Below, piece by piece: positions 1 to 9,348 of a stretch of DNA of 42,270 nt (position 1 is the stretch's first letter; every line of letters starts with the position of its first letter). Position numbers and translations under genes: made by a program. This DNA is from JABMMZ01 sp040403495 (GTDB taxonomy: Bacteria; Bacteroidota; Bacteroidia; NS11-12g; UBA955), in assembly GCA_040403495.1 (NCBI GenBank), contig JBBAKM010000025.1:1-42270 (forward strand), written 5' to 3'. Below the pieces are notes generated by a model. That model ran no database searches and had not been told where the DNA came from. It was given only the letters and a program-made list of their open reading frames with translations.

Positions 1-2529
1 GATAATATCTCCTGTTTTACAAAATGAGCATTTTTCAACAGAGTTCTCATTAAGTATTGGATTAATTTCATTAATGAATTTAGATTTATTATTAATATTT
101 GTAGTTATAAAAGTTTTCCTTTTTGCTCTTGTTAATGCAACATAAAACAATCGTCTTTCTTCTCCATTTTCAAATTGATCTGATTTGGAAAGTAATAAAT
201 TTAAAATGGGGTCATCTGCTTGTTCAGATGGAAAACCATATTGCCCAGATACGCAATGAAGTAGAATTACATAGTCGCTTTGTAAGCCTTTAGAACGGTG
301 AACTGATAAGAATTCTACATCTAAGTAAGGTAGTTCATGATACTTAATGATATAGCTGCTGTTTACTTCATTAAAATTTACGGTAAACAAATCTTTTCTC
401 TCTTTGTAAATTTTAATAACATTATTGTAGCGTGCTAAGGCTAATATTTTAATTTTTTTATTTAAATCCTTTGTTTCTAAATCAATTTTCTTTAAAGCCG
501 AAATAAAGGGGCCTGGATCATCATTTTTATAACTATTGCTATATATTATTTCAATAGGACTTATTGATGAATCATCAACAAAAGGTTTTAAATCTTTATT
601 TGTTTGATTAGGATTAGTCAATATAAATTTACTGCTAATATCAATCATGCTTTTACTAAACCTGTAAGTAGTTTCAATTTTAGAAAATTCTGTAACACCA
701 AAATACTTCTCAAATTGAGTAAATAATGAAATATCACTTCCTGCAAACCTATAGATACTTTGCCAATCATCACCAACTGCAAATAATTTACAAGATCGAT
801 TGTTTTTTAAAAGGGCATTTATTAAATTAAAACGACCTATTGAAGTATCTTGAAATTCATCTATAATTATGTACTTATACTTTTTTTTAAAATCTTGTTC
901 ATTAATATACTTTGTGGCATCGTTTATCATATCACTAAAGTCAATCAAATTATTAGCTTTTAGGTGATTATTATACTCATTGAGCAATGGTGTAAAAATT
1001 TCCATGAAAAGTAAATATCGGGTTTTAATATTGTAGTTTTCTTGACTTATTATTTTTTCATTTAACTTATCAATATTTGAATTATTTGACTTGAATAAAT
1101 TTAAAAATGTAAAAATCAATGTTTCTAAAGCTGAGACTTCATCATCTGCTATTGAACTTAAAATTTGCCAAATTTCATCGTTTGTCTTATGTTCGAATAC
1201 CACCTTTTTTGATTCAAGTTTGGATTTTAGGTTTTCTAATAATACACCCTCTTTATTCTCATAGGAAAATGTTTCAACTAAAATAGTATTATACACGGAG
1301 TGTGTTTTACGTTTCCATTCAATATCTGAGTTATATTTTTCTTTGGGTGATAAATAATCTGAACTACTAAACCAATTAGGGACATTTTTTTTTCTGTCAA
1401 TTAATGCAAAATGTTCAATATATATATCATAATCTGTTAAATAAAAATCAGGTTTATATTGTGCGTGTGTGTTATTTGCAGTTCCATATTGATAGGGATT
1501 TTCATATATGTAATTTATCCCATTCAAAAACAGAAAATTAGCTATTTTAACCTCCTCTAAACTTTTACAAGTCTCTCTTAAAAAAGTTTGCCTTCCATTA
1601 ATTGTTTTCTCTATTTTTTTATAAGACTTTATATTGTTATCTTTAATGTAAGAAATATACTCTCCATGACTTTTAAATTCATTTTCATCTTTGGAATCCA
1701 ATCTGTATTCTGTAATAAATTTAATAACAGCGTTTGAAAAGGAGTTTTTTTCAAAAAGTTTCTTGAAAATGGTTCTCATGATTTTATAAAACTCCATTTC
1801 TTCAATTACTGTTGGCATATTGTTAGTAGCCTCTCCAATTACTTTTCTGCCAAAAGAGTGAAATGTGTTTACTTCAATTTCAATATTCATTTTTTGTTTG
1901 ATTCGAAACTTCATTTCATCACTTGCTTTTTTTGTAAAAGTGATAAGTAATATTTCTTCAGGCTTAACCTTAAATCTATCAATAACATATGCCACCTTAC
2001 CTGCAACAGTAGTCGTTTTACCACTTCCTGCACCCGCAATAACTAAATTATTATCCTCATCTTTTACTATTGCTTTCCGTTGTTGTTCATCTAAAGATTG
2101 TCCCTCAATATTTGAGAAGAAATTGTTGTAGGTTTTAAGTTCGTTATTTATGAAATTTAAATTATATTTATCTTTAATTTCAATATAATTCGAGTAGTTA
2201 TAAATTAATTTATCAGCTTCTTTTAAGATAGAATTTTCTAATTTTAATTGTTCTAGATTTAATTTAGCTATTGAATTACAAATTTCTGTAGCAGATAATT
2301 TCCAGTTATTTAGTTTATAGTTATTTAAATATCCATTATCAAATGTCAACAAATCACTAAATTCTAAATTAAGTCTTTGAATTTCAAAATTTAATGATTC
2401 TACAAATGTTTTGTTTTTTGCCTTTTCAAGTTTTGTTAGATTGGCGTTTATTCTTATTCTATTTAATACTATTGCCAACACAATCAGTGTTAAGGAAACA
2501 ATTGTAATAGTCAAAATGCTAAATTCCAT
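1..2529 (-). CDS. UvrD/helicase IV-type DNA helicase, membrane-anchored (3' end beyond window)
   Basis: The reading frame is open for 843 codons from the ATG at 2529 to the left edge, so the C-terminus is missing. Visible: an N-terminal hydrophobic segment (about residues 4-22), a charged helical stretch, a Q-motif-like LDEQQRKAI (~140), Walker A AGAGSGKT (~163), the superfamily 1 DEFQDTS motif (~555), and later motifs including an RLFYVALTRAK-type motif. Between the motor halves, near residues 355-380, lies YKPDFYL followed by IEHF, resembling the PD-(D/E)XK-like insertion seen in some helicase IV relatives. C834 and C837 (CSFC) look like the start of a topoisomerase-type zinc ribbon. The family unwinds DNA from 3' to 5' using ATP. 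It lies 108 bp downstream of hsdR on the same strand, so it may belong to the same defence locus. The membrane anchor is unusual. The helicase call is firm; nuclease activity is inference. Confidence 0.88.
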   Translation of the reverse strand, partial: MEFSILTITIVSLTLIVLAIVLNRIRINANLTKLEKAKNKTFVESLNFEIQRLNLEFSDLLTFDNGYLNNYKLNNWKLSATEICNSIAKLNLEQLKLENSILKEADKLIYNYSNYIEIKDKYNLNFINNELKTYNNFFSNIEGQSLDEQQRKAIVKDEDNNLVIAGAGSGKTTTVAGKVAYVIDRFKVKPEEILLITFTKKASDEMKFRIKQKMNIEIEVNTFHSFGRKVIGEATNNMPTVIEEMEFYKIMRTIFKKLFEKNSFSNAVIKFITEYRLDSKDENEFKSHGEYISYIKDNNIKSYKKIEKTINGRQTFLRETCKSLEEVKIANFLFLNGINYIYENPYQYGTANNTHAQYKPDFYLTDYDIYIEHFALIDRKKNVPNWFSSSDYLSPKEKYNSDIEWKRKTHSVYNTILVETFSYENKEGVLLENLKSKLESKKVVFEHKTNDEIWQILSSIADDEVSALETLIFTFLNLFKSNNSNIDKLNEKIISQENYNIKTRYLLFMEIFTPLLNEYNNHLKANNLIDFSDMINDATKYINEQDFKKKYKYIIIDEFQDTSIGRFNLINALLKNNRSCKLFAVGDDWQSIYRFAGSDISLFTQFEKYFGVTEFSKIETTYRFSKSMIDISSKFILTNPNQTNKDLKPFVDDSSISPIEIIYSNSYKNDDPGPFISALKKIDLETKDLNKKIKILALARYNNVIKIYKERKDLFTVNFNEVNSSYIIKYHELPYLDVEFLSVHRSKGLQSDYVILLHCVSGQYGFPSEQADDPILNLLLSKSDQFENGEERRLFYVALTRAKRKTFITTNINNKSKFINEINPILNENSVEKCSFCKTGDII

Positions 2530-2637
2530 TTTTCGTTTTATTTATAAATATATTGACTGTATTTAAGATCTGGAAATACATATTTTTTTGGTTCATTAGA
2601 ATTTAAATCTTTCACTAAAATAACATAAGAAGTTAAT

Positions 2638-5600
2638 TTAGTGCCTCAACATTCTTTTAATCGTATCTTGCATTGCTAACTTAAAACCTTCATCCTGAGA
2701 AATCAAACGATATAAATCTAATTCATTTTTACGTTGTTTGCCCATTACTTCATCAAAGATTTTACTGAAAGCAATTTCTCTGTTTTGTACATCAGAATTG
2801 TCGGCATATTTCTCTTTGAAGTCGCTGTGTTCTTTCATTTTTTGAGCTAGGTTGATGAATTTGGCACGCTGCTCGTCTGGTGTGGCTTCCCAGCCTTGAA
2901 ACCATCGTTCATTAAAACTTTTGATAATTAAATCTAATTCGTCTTTTTCTGAGTCACCGCCATGAGCACCTCTTGGATTTGGATTTTGTGGATCAACTTC
3001 GGTTTCTGTTGCATCTAATGCAATTTTCATATTCAATTTTACTCTTTCCAGTCCATAAGTCGAAAGGTCAACAGAATTTAAAAGGCCATCTAATGCATCT
3101 TTTTCATTATCTACAATAATCAATTTTGGAATGAGGAATTTCAAAAACCAAAATAGCTTTTCCCATGCTGCAACTTCATAAGGCATAATCGAAGCCATCT
3201 GTCCATAAATTTTCACAAAGTGTTTAGCCTTAATTTTATAATCGGCTTTAGTTTTATCTTCTAATTCCAATGTGCTATTAAATCGTTCCGCTGCTGTGTC
3301 AATTATTGGGCTTAATTCTTGTGCATTAACTCCTTTAAAGTATTTTTCGACAAAATCTTCCACTTCGCTCCATTCATAAACGCCAGCATCATCTAAATTT
3401 GATTTCAACTCGTGTAATACATTAATGTCAGTAGCTTGACTTAGTGAAGTAGCTGTATAAAATGGGTCGAATGATTTTTTAATGTCTTCTGTGGTATTGT
3501 AAAAATCAAGAATGAATAAATCTTCGGTTTTCTTGCCGAGTTTATCGGATGACCGATTTAATCTTGATAAGGCTTGCACTGCTATTACACCTTGTAGTTT
3601 TTTGTCAACATACATGGCGGTTAATTTGGGTTGGTCATAACCTGTCAAATATTTATTTGCAACTACTAAAATTCGGTATTCGTCCATATCAACATAACGA
3701 GCAATCTTATCGCTGATATATCCAGGGTCTGTTGGTTTAGCTGTATCCAGATGTGCAGGGAAATCATTGATGCTGTCTTCGGTGTATTCAATGCCTTTTA
3801 ACTTCTTTGTTCCCGAAAAAGCAATGGCAATTCTAAACGGATTTCCTCTTTCTTCTAATAAAGTTTTTAAAGCAAAATAATAGTTGATAGCCGATTCAAT
3901 ACTTTGCGTGGCAACTATTGCCTTGGCTTTTCCTTTTAGCTTTTTGGTATTAACTAATTTAGTTACAAAATGCTCAAGCATAATGTCAGCTTTGGTTGCA
4001 ATGGTTTGCTTGTTCTGTTCTACATACGTTCTCAATTTCTTTTGAGCTTTTACAGTGTCAAACAATGGGTTTTCCTGAATGGATTTTTCAATTTCGTAAT
4101 AACTCTTGTATGTAGTATAATTAGCCAAAACATCCAAAATAAAGCCTTCTTCTATTGCCTGTTTCATGGAATACAAATGGAAAGGCTTGAACTTTCCATC
4201 AGCTTGTTTTACTCCAAAACGCTCGAGTGTATTATTTTTTGGAGTTGCAGTGAATGCCAAATAAGAAGCATTTCCTCGCATTTTGCGTGAACGCATTGCT
4301 TCTAATATTTTGTCCTGTGGGTCTTGTTCTTCTTCTTCATTTTCATCTGAAGAATTTCCCATTGCTTGATTCATCTTTCCTGCCGCTGTTCCGCTTTGAC
4401 TGCTGTGGGCTTCATCAATAATTACTGCAAAGCGTTTATCGCTTAAATCTGCAATGCCGTCAACTATAAATGGAAATTTTTGAATAGTCGTAATGATAAT
4501 TTTTTTACCAGTTTCAAGTGCTGATTTTAAATCGGCAGATGAATAAGCAGGTGCAACAATATTTTTTACTTCCGAAAATTCCTTAATGTTTTCCCGAAGC
4601 TGTTTATCCAATAATCTTCTATCAGTTACAACAATCACCGAATCAAACAAAGGATTTGAAACGCCTTTGCTTCCGGGAATTGAATCGCTTTCTGGATATG
4701 TTTCTATGAGCTGATATGCTGCCCAAGTAATGGAATTAGATTTGCCTGAACCAGCTGAGTGCTGAATTAAATACGTTTGTCCAACGCCTTTTTTACTGGC
4801 ATCGTTAATGAGTTTTCTCACTACATCTAATTGATGGTAACGTGGAAAATACAAAGTCTTTTTAATAAGTGGGTCTGTGTCCTTGCCATCAAAGCGAACA
4901 AAGTGCTGAATGATGTTAGCTACACTGTTTCGGCTAAATATTTCTTCCCACAAATAAGCTGTTTTATGCCCGAAAGGATTTGGTGGATTTCCTTTACCAA
5001 ACAAAGGCTCTCTCTGACCTAAATTAAAAGGTAAAAAGTAAGTATCCTTCCCATTTAATTTGGTGGTCATGTATACTTCATCGGTATCAACGGCAAAGTG
5101 TACAATGCAACGTCCAAAGTTTAATAAAGGCTGAGTAATATCTCTTTTGAATTTGTATTGATTTTGACCATGCACTTTTGCGTTCTGGCCTGTCCAATGA
5201 TTTTTTAATTCCATAGTGGCAAAGGGTAAACCATTTACAAAAAGTACCATATCTATTTCTTCGCCCGTATTTGTTAAGGAATAGCGAAGTTGACGGGTAG
5301 AGCTAAATTGATTGCTTTCAAAATTTGCCTTCACTGTTTCGCTGCTGCTGGCTAATGGCAAAGGGTAGAGCAAAGTAAAATGGGCATCATCTACATCTAA
5401 TCCTTTGCGAAACAAACGTAGGATACCGTATTTCTTAATCATTCTATCCAAGCGTTCCAGAATCTTTAATTTCCAATCGCTTTGTTTTTGAAGCTTGGCT
5501 AATTCATCTTTCTGAGTGCTTTGCAAAAAATCCCAAAAACGCATTTCATCTATGGCATACTTCGCATTAAAATATTCGGGAACGCCAATATAATAGACAT

Positions 5601-5739
5601 TACCAGCACGATACAATTCTGCCCTTTCATTTACGGTATTTAATGAAATGTTTTGCTCTTTAAGTTCCTCCAAGCAAGTACCTGTTAGTTTTTTTTCTAT
5701 GGTGGCTTCTAGAGCCTGTTCGTTAGTTTGGCTTGGCAT
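2638..5739 (-). CDS. hsdR: Type I restriction endonuclease subunit R (HsdR)
   Basis: Motor and nuclease subunit of a type I restriction-modification complex; it translocates DNA and cleaves unmethylated targets at a distance. The 1033 residues are a normal family length. The N-terminal nuclease domain shows D163 and the E177-L-K179 pair of the PD-(D/E)XK fold. The superfamily 2 motor shows Walker A AGSGKS (~328), the DEAH box (~441, DEAHSSQ), FTATP (motif III) and QALSRLNR (motif VI). The C-terminal region is helical, as expected for contact with the methylase core. The gene is last in the hsdM-S-S-PLD-nuclease-R operon, starting 12 bases after the preceding stop codon. The frame is intact and all key residues are present, so it is probably active. 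Confidence 0.96.
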   Translation of the reverse strand: MPSQTNEQALEATIEKKLTGTCLEELKEQNISLNTVNERAELYRAGNVYYIGVPEYFNAKYAIDEMRFWDFLQSTQKDELAKLQKQSDWKLKILERLDRMIKKYGILRLFRKGLDVDDAHFTLLYPLPLASSSETVKANFESNQFSSTRQLRYSLTNTGEEIDMVLFVNGLPFATMELKNHWTGQNAKVHGQNQYKFKRDITQPLLNFGRCIVHFAVDTDEVYMTTKLNGKDTYFLPFNLGQREPLFGKGNPPNPFGHKTAYLWEEIFSRNSVANIIQHFVRFDGKDTDPLIKKTLYFPRYHQLDVVRKLINDASKKGVGQTYLIQHSAGSGKSNSITWAAYQLIETYPESDSIPGSKGVSNPLFDSVIVVTDRRLLDKQLRENIKEFSEVKNIVAPAYSSADLKSALETGKKIIITTIQKFPFIVDGIADLSDKRFAVIIDEAHSSQSGTAAGKMNQAMGNSSDENEEEEQDPQDKILEAMRSRKMRGNASYLAFTATPKNNTLERFGVKQADGKFKPFHLYSMKQAIEEGFILDVLANYTTYKSYYEIEKSIQENPLFDTVKAQKKLRTYVEQNKQTIATKADIMLEHFVTKLVNTKKLKGKAKAIVATQSIESAINYYFALKTLLEERGNPFRIAIAFSGTKKLKGIEYTEDSINDFPAHLDTAKPTDPGYISDKIARYVDMDEYRILVVANKYLTGYDQPKLTAMYVDKKLQGVIAVQALSRLNRSSDKLGKKTEDLFILDFYNTTEDIKKSFDPFYTATSLSQATDINVLHELKSNLDDAGVYEWSEVEDFVEKYFKGVNAQELSPIIDTAAERFNSTLELEDKTKADYKIKAKHFVKIYGQMASIMPYEVAAWEKLFWFLKFLIPKLIIVDNEKDALDGLLNSVDLSTYGLERVKLNMKIALDATETEVDPQNPNPRGAHGGDSEKDELDLIIKSFNERWFQGWEATPDEQRAKFINLAQKMKEHSDFKEKYADNSDVQNREIAFSKIFDEVMGKQRKNELDLYRLISQDEGFKLAMQDTIKRMLRH

Positions 5740-5751
5740 AAGTTTGTTAGT

Positions 5752-6783
5752 TTATTCGTTTATTTCGTTTTTGTCCCAATCTATTTTTTTTAATTGTTCT
5801 GCAATAATCTCTGTTTCTACTTCTCCTTCTATCATCATATAATCCTCTAAATCAAAATACTTTCTACCAAACAAACCATTCGGGGTATTCTTCTTAAAAT
5901 TGGTGCGGTAAAACTTTTGAACGCAAAAAAATTTATGACCTTTACTAATATTCCAACCCAAATTATCTTTGGCATCTTTAATCACCTTCAGAATCTTAGC
6001 AATTTGCTCTTCTGTTGCATTACCATTAGTTGTTCCTTCTATTTTTAATCCCCCATTTACCTCGCTTGCAGTAATTATATTTTCTATTTTACCAATTCCT
6101 TGTACTCGCTTATCATTATATATTCCCAAATGTGTGCAATATGAATAACCTCTTTCGGCTGGGTCGTAGTAGACATTATTGTTGAAATTGTCTGCCAATG
6201 TTTGACCACAGGGCACAACTAACATTCTATAATTATCTTTAGGCATCAATCCTCCTTCATTACAAAAGTCTTCATAATCTATGACGATATCATTAAGTTC
6301 AATATCATAATCATTGATTACTGCTTTAAAAGATTTAATTATTTGCTTAAAAGTAGTCTTTACGAATTTAACATTGGTTCCTTTTTTGGTATTATAATCT
6401 CCAATTGATTTTACAATTGTTTTGACTAAATCACACTTAATTATTATTGAACTCATTGCCAATAGTATTTGAGAACTTTCATTCTTAAAGCAACTCAAAT
6501 GATCTGTTAATTGACGTTCTGTAAAATCATTGGATCGCTTAGCTTCAATTATTATACTAAAACTTTCTTGAGTAATTATACCATCTGGCACAGAATGTTT
6601 ACCTCTCTTTTGTTGAATGAAGTCAATCCCTACATTGATATCAATCCCTTCCGTCAATTCATTTAAAAATCGATTAAATTTATTAGGGGATTCATGATAC
6701 AATCTAGAAAACAATAAAAGTGTGTTGTTTGTCTCTACATTCTCCTTTTGAGAGTATCTTTGAAAATAATGTACTTTGCTCAT
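5752..6783 (-). CDS. PD-(D/E)XK nuclease-like protein embedded in the type I RM operon
   Basis: A 343-residue protein I cannot assign to a named family. Residues 62-85 hold a PD-(D/E)XK signature: V65-P66-D67, a hydrophobic strand, then E80-A-K82. The N-terminal part is helical, as in many nucleases of this fold. The C-terminal ~150 residues have no motif I recognise. It starts one base after the stop of the PLD gene and ends 12 bases before hsdR, so it is almost certainly co-transcribed and probably translationally coupled. By analogy with PrrC and RloC, which ride in type I loci as back-up effectors, it may be an additional effector. It could instead be a non-catalytic partner of the PLD protein. 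Nuclease fold is likely; the role is unknown. Confidence 0.7.
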   Translation of the reverse strand: MSKVHYFQRYSQKENVETNNTLLLFSRLYHESPNKFNRFLNELTEGIDINVGIDFIQQKRGKHSVPDGIITQESFSIIIEAKRSNDFTERQLTDHLSCFKNESSQILLAMSSIIIKCDLVKTIVKSIGDYNTKKGTNVKFVKTTFKQIIKSFKAVINDYDIELNDIVIDYEDFCNEGGLMPKDNYRMLVVPCGQTLADNFNNNVYYDPAERGYSYCTHLGIYNDKRVQGIGKIENIITASEVNGGLKIEGTTNGNATEEQIAKILKVIKDAKDNLGWNISKGHKFFCVQKFYRTNFKKNTPNGLFGRKYFDLEDYMMIEGEVETEIIAEQLKKIDWDKNEINE

Positions 6784-6784
6784 T

Positions 6785-8005
6785 TTATTTTTCTTTTTCC
6801 TCTTCCTTTATTTTCCAATATATGCTATTGAAAAAACTATCTACTTCTAACATGTTTTTTAAATTAAGTTTCTTGCAAATTTCTTCAATAACCGAACAAT
6901 ATGCTTGGTAATCATCTCCATTAAATGAACTACTATGCGACTTATAATACACACCTGCCTCTTTTTTCAAAACAGTGATTGGGTTAGTATTTAAATTTGC
7001 AAATCTCGTTGGTTGATAGGTCATCATTATTTCCGTAACATAATTAATTCTAGCACCATCAATTTTTTCTACTAATAGTTTGCCTCCATTAAATACTTTA
7101 TTCGCTGATAGGTCTTGGTTATTCTTTATAAATTGTACAAGTGCCCGAAATTCTTTTTTACACTTATATACTTTAAATCTTAATCTTAATAAACTTCCAC
7201 TGTGCCATAACCCAAATGTGCCTTTTTTTCCTACCAAATCATCTATTATTTCTTCAAATCTATTTTGAGTTAACCTATCTGTTTCTGCAATTTCATCTAG
7301 CAATAATTTAGCTTCTTTATAATATTCTATTCGCTCATTTAATTTTTTTAAATAGTTTGCATCCCTATATGTTTTAAGACGCTTAACTAATTTAGAATAA
7401 TCAAAACTATATTCACTTGATTTTTTGTCAGGAACAACTTTTTGTTTAATTCTAGCTTTTTTCTGTTCATTGTAAAATTGTTCGTAGCGATTTAATAAAA
7501 CTAACGACATCAAATCAGCATTCTTAGTGTCTGTTATTTGTTTAAAATACGCCAAAGCTTCATTCCACTGTGAACTTGATATATCAACTTCCATACAAAT
7601 AGAAAATTCTTCATTTGTAACAAGTCCACCATTTGTAATATTTGCAGAACCTGAAATGATTATTCCCTTATTTTTATGTTTAAACAAAAATATCTTAGGG
7701 TGAAAAACACTTTGTTTATTTTCAGCTTTGTCCAAATATAAGTTTGCATTTAATTTATTATTACACAGTTCAAGTATTGTTTTTAAAGCTATGGGTTCTG
7801 TTAACCCAAAATTCTGACCAGCAATAATTTCTAATGGTTTATTTGCCTTAATATGTTTATTTAATGCTGGTAATAATAGTTTTAAACCACTCACTTTTAA
7901 AAATGCAGTAGCCATCCAAATTTCGTCAGCATCTTTAAAATACTTTAATATGTATTCAAGATGATTGCTTTTAGAATTGTTTATTATTAATGTTTGAGTT
8001 TTCAT
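6785..8005 (-). CDS. Phospholipase D-fold (PLDc) nuclease-like protein in the RM operon
   Basis: A 406-residue protein with one PLD-type motif: H102-P-K104 followed by G119-S120-A-N122 and then NEEF (131-134), the layout seen in PLD-fold nucleases such as those next to restriction or DISARM genes. The usual Asp six residues after the Lys of HxKxxxxD is not present; that stretch reads IFLFKHK. Only one half-site is visible, so an active form would need to be a dimer, as in BfiI and Nuc. The N-terminus (residues 1-60) fits the first strands and helices of the fold. The C-terminal half (~200-406) is basic and mixed alpha/beta, with no recognised domain. It starts 4 bases after the second hsdS stop and ends one base before the next gene. 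Fold is likely; function is unknown, with DNA or RNA cleavage the natural guess. Confidence 0.72.
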   Translation of the reverse strand: MKTQTLIINNSKSNHLEYILKYFKDADEIWMATAFLKVSGLKLLLPALNKHIKANKPLEIIAGQNFGLTEPIALKTILELCNNKLNANLYLDKAENKQSVFHPKIFLFKHKNKGIIISGSANITNGGLVTNEEFSICMEVDISSSQWNEALAYFKQITDTKNADLMSLVLLNRYEQFYNEQKKARIKQKVVPDKKSSEYSFDYSKLVKRLKTYRDANYLKKLNERIEYYKEAKLLLDEIAETDRLTQNRFEEIIDDLVGKKGTFGLWHSGSLLRLRFKVYKCKKEFRALVQFIKNNQDLSANKVFNGGKLLVEKIDGARINYVTEIMMTYQPTRFANLNTNPITVLKKEAGVYYKSHSSSFNGDDYQAYCSVIEEICKKLNLKNMLEVDSFFNSIYWKIKEEEKEK

Positions 8006-8009
8006 AAGT

Positions 8010-9347
8010 TTAACTCACTTTTATTTTACCCGTTACCGCACTATTAATCAATGTGGCTTTGTATTCTTTTAGTTTTTCTATTTCTTGTTCTTTGAGGGAA
8101 ATTGCGATGTTAAATTTATTTATTTCTTTCTCAATATAGTTTACAATTTGATCCTGTTCTGTGAAATTTGGTACTGGAAACCTTAATGATTTAATTAATT
8201 CTTGGCTAATATTTGGTTGTCCGCCACCATAACCGAAAGAAACAATTTCAAGTCTAAAAGCAAGCAATAGGTAAAAAAAGTAGATAGTTGAAATATAATT
8301 AGGCTTCCCAAAAACACAACAGGCTTGATTTGTAGCTGATTCAATTTCAAGAATTCCAAGTTTCCCAATAGTTGCCCCGTACATTGCCATAACTAAACTA
8401 CCTTTTGGATATATTTTCAAACTACTAAAATCTTTAAAAGCCTTTTCTTTTAGGGTTCGATTTGTTTGAAATATTCTACCATCATTTAAATCTCCTGTCT
8501 GTAAAAAATTGTATTCACCATCATAATATCTGGAATCACCTGAAGTTGGAGTTGTTCCACTACCAATTTTGTCAAAAAGATGTGTTATCTTCTTTATTTT
8601 CCAACCCTCCGGTATCTCCCCAATCCATTCCACACCGCTGTCCTTCATTTTTACATTGGGGTTTAGCCCACGGGTTACGGCTTTGTGTATGAGTATTTGC
8701 CTGCGTTCTTTAAGCAGTTCTATTTGCTTTTGTTTGATGTCGATTGCTAGGTCTACTAAAGCTGTTTTACGATCGAGAAAGGCAGCAATGGCAGTTTGTT
8801 CGGAGAGGGGTGGGAACGGAAATAGAAATCTTCTGAAATCGAGATAGCTTATATTTTGTCGTAATCCTGAACCTAAACCATAAATAACTTTATTGTTGTC
8901 TATAGCTCTGAAAAAGTAATGAAAAAACTTTGAATTGGCTTTTGATTTAAATCTCAAATTCAGATATGCATTCGTAATTATTCCTTCATGTTCAGATATA
9001 GAACTTCTCAAACTTACTGTGTCATTTTGTAAATCGGTTGGTCTGAAGATCAAATCACCTTTATTAACAAATTGATATGTTTCAAAAGATTCTGGAACCA
9101 GACCTGTTAATTCTTCATCACCTTTAACTCTAATATTTCCGTAACTTAATGAAAGTATTGTTTTTCGAACCATTCCTTTATTTCTGTCCTTGTTTTCAAA
9201 AATAAAACTTAGTCCTGGCAAAACATCCCAATCGCTTGGAATTTCTCCCAACCATTCCACACCTGAATATTTATAACATGAATATCTCTCTATTGCATTA
9301 GGATCAATAACCATATTAACGATATTTTCTTTGTTTAAAATTGCCAT
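8010..9347 (-). CDS. hsdS: Type I specificity subunit HsdS, second copy
   Basis: DNA-recognition subunit that directs the HsdM/HsdR complex. The 445 residues show the two-fold HsdS layout: target-recognition domain 1 (~30-185), a helical conserved region (~185-240), target-recognition domain 2 (~245-395) and a C-terminal helix (~400-445). Each half opens with a SGVEW-GEIP motif and ends with an EQ motif before the helices. Unlike the neighbouring hsdS, its two recognition domains are unrelated to each other, predicting an ordinary asymmetric bipartite target. The central helices and C-terminus are nearly identical to those of the first hsdS, at protein and DNA level. It starts one base after the first hsdS stop (TAG-A-ATG). 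Intact. Confidence 0.93.
   Translation of the reverse strand: MAILNKENIVNMVIDPNAIERYSCYKYSGVEWLGEIPSDWDVLPGLSFIFENKDRNKGMVRKTILSLSYGNIRVKGDEELTGLVPESFETYQFVNKGDLIFRPTDLQNDTVSLRSSISEHEGIITNAYLNLRFKSKANSKFFHYFFRAIDNNKVIYGLGSGLRQNISYLDFRRFLFPFPPLSEQTAIAAFLDRKTALVDLAIDIKQKQIELLKERRQILIHKAVTRGLNPNVKMKDSGVEWIGEIPEGWKIKKITHLFDKIGSGTTPTSGDSRYYDGEYNFLQTGDLNDGRIFQTNRTLKEKAFKDFSSLKIYPKGSLVMAMYGATIGKLGILEIESATNQACCVFGKPNYISTIYFFYLLLAFRLEIVSFGYGGGQPNISQELIKSLRFPVPNFTEQDQIVNYIEKEINKFNIAISLKEQEIEKLKEYKATLINSAVTGKIKVS
8596..8813. repeat. hsdS conserved-region direct repeat, copy A
   Basis: 218 bp encoding the central helices of the second HsdS. It aligns without gaps to 9923-10140 (offset 1327 bp). I count about 23 mismatches by eye, roughly 89% identity. 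A second shared block lies at the 3' ends of the two genes (8018-8084 versus 9357-9423). Same-orientation repeats of this length can support recombination between the two hsdS genes. Confidence 0.9.
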
Positions 9348-9348
9348 T

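Noticed and set aside
1865..2131. Plus-strand open frame inside the helicase gene
   Set aside because: It is antisense to the helicase and has biased, low-complexity composition; a shadow frame.
8462..8847. Plus-strand open frames across the hsdS repeats
   Set aside because: They mirror the conserved hsdS codons on the opposite strand, recur at the other hsdS copy, and have no recognisable features.
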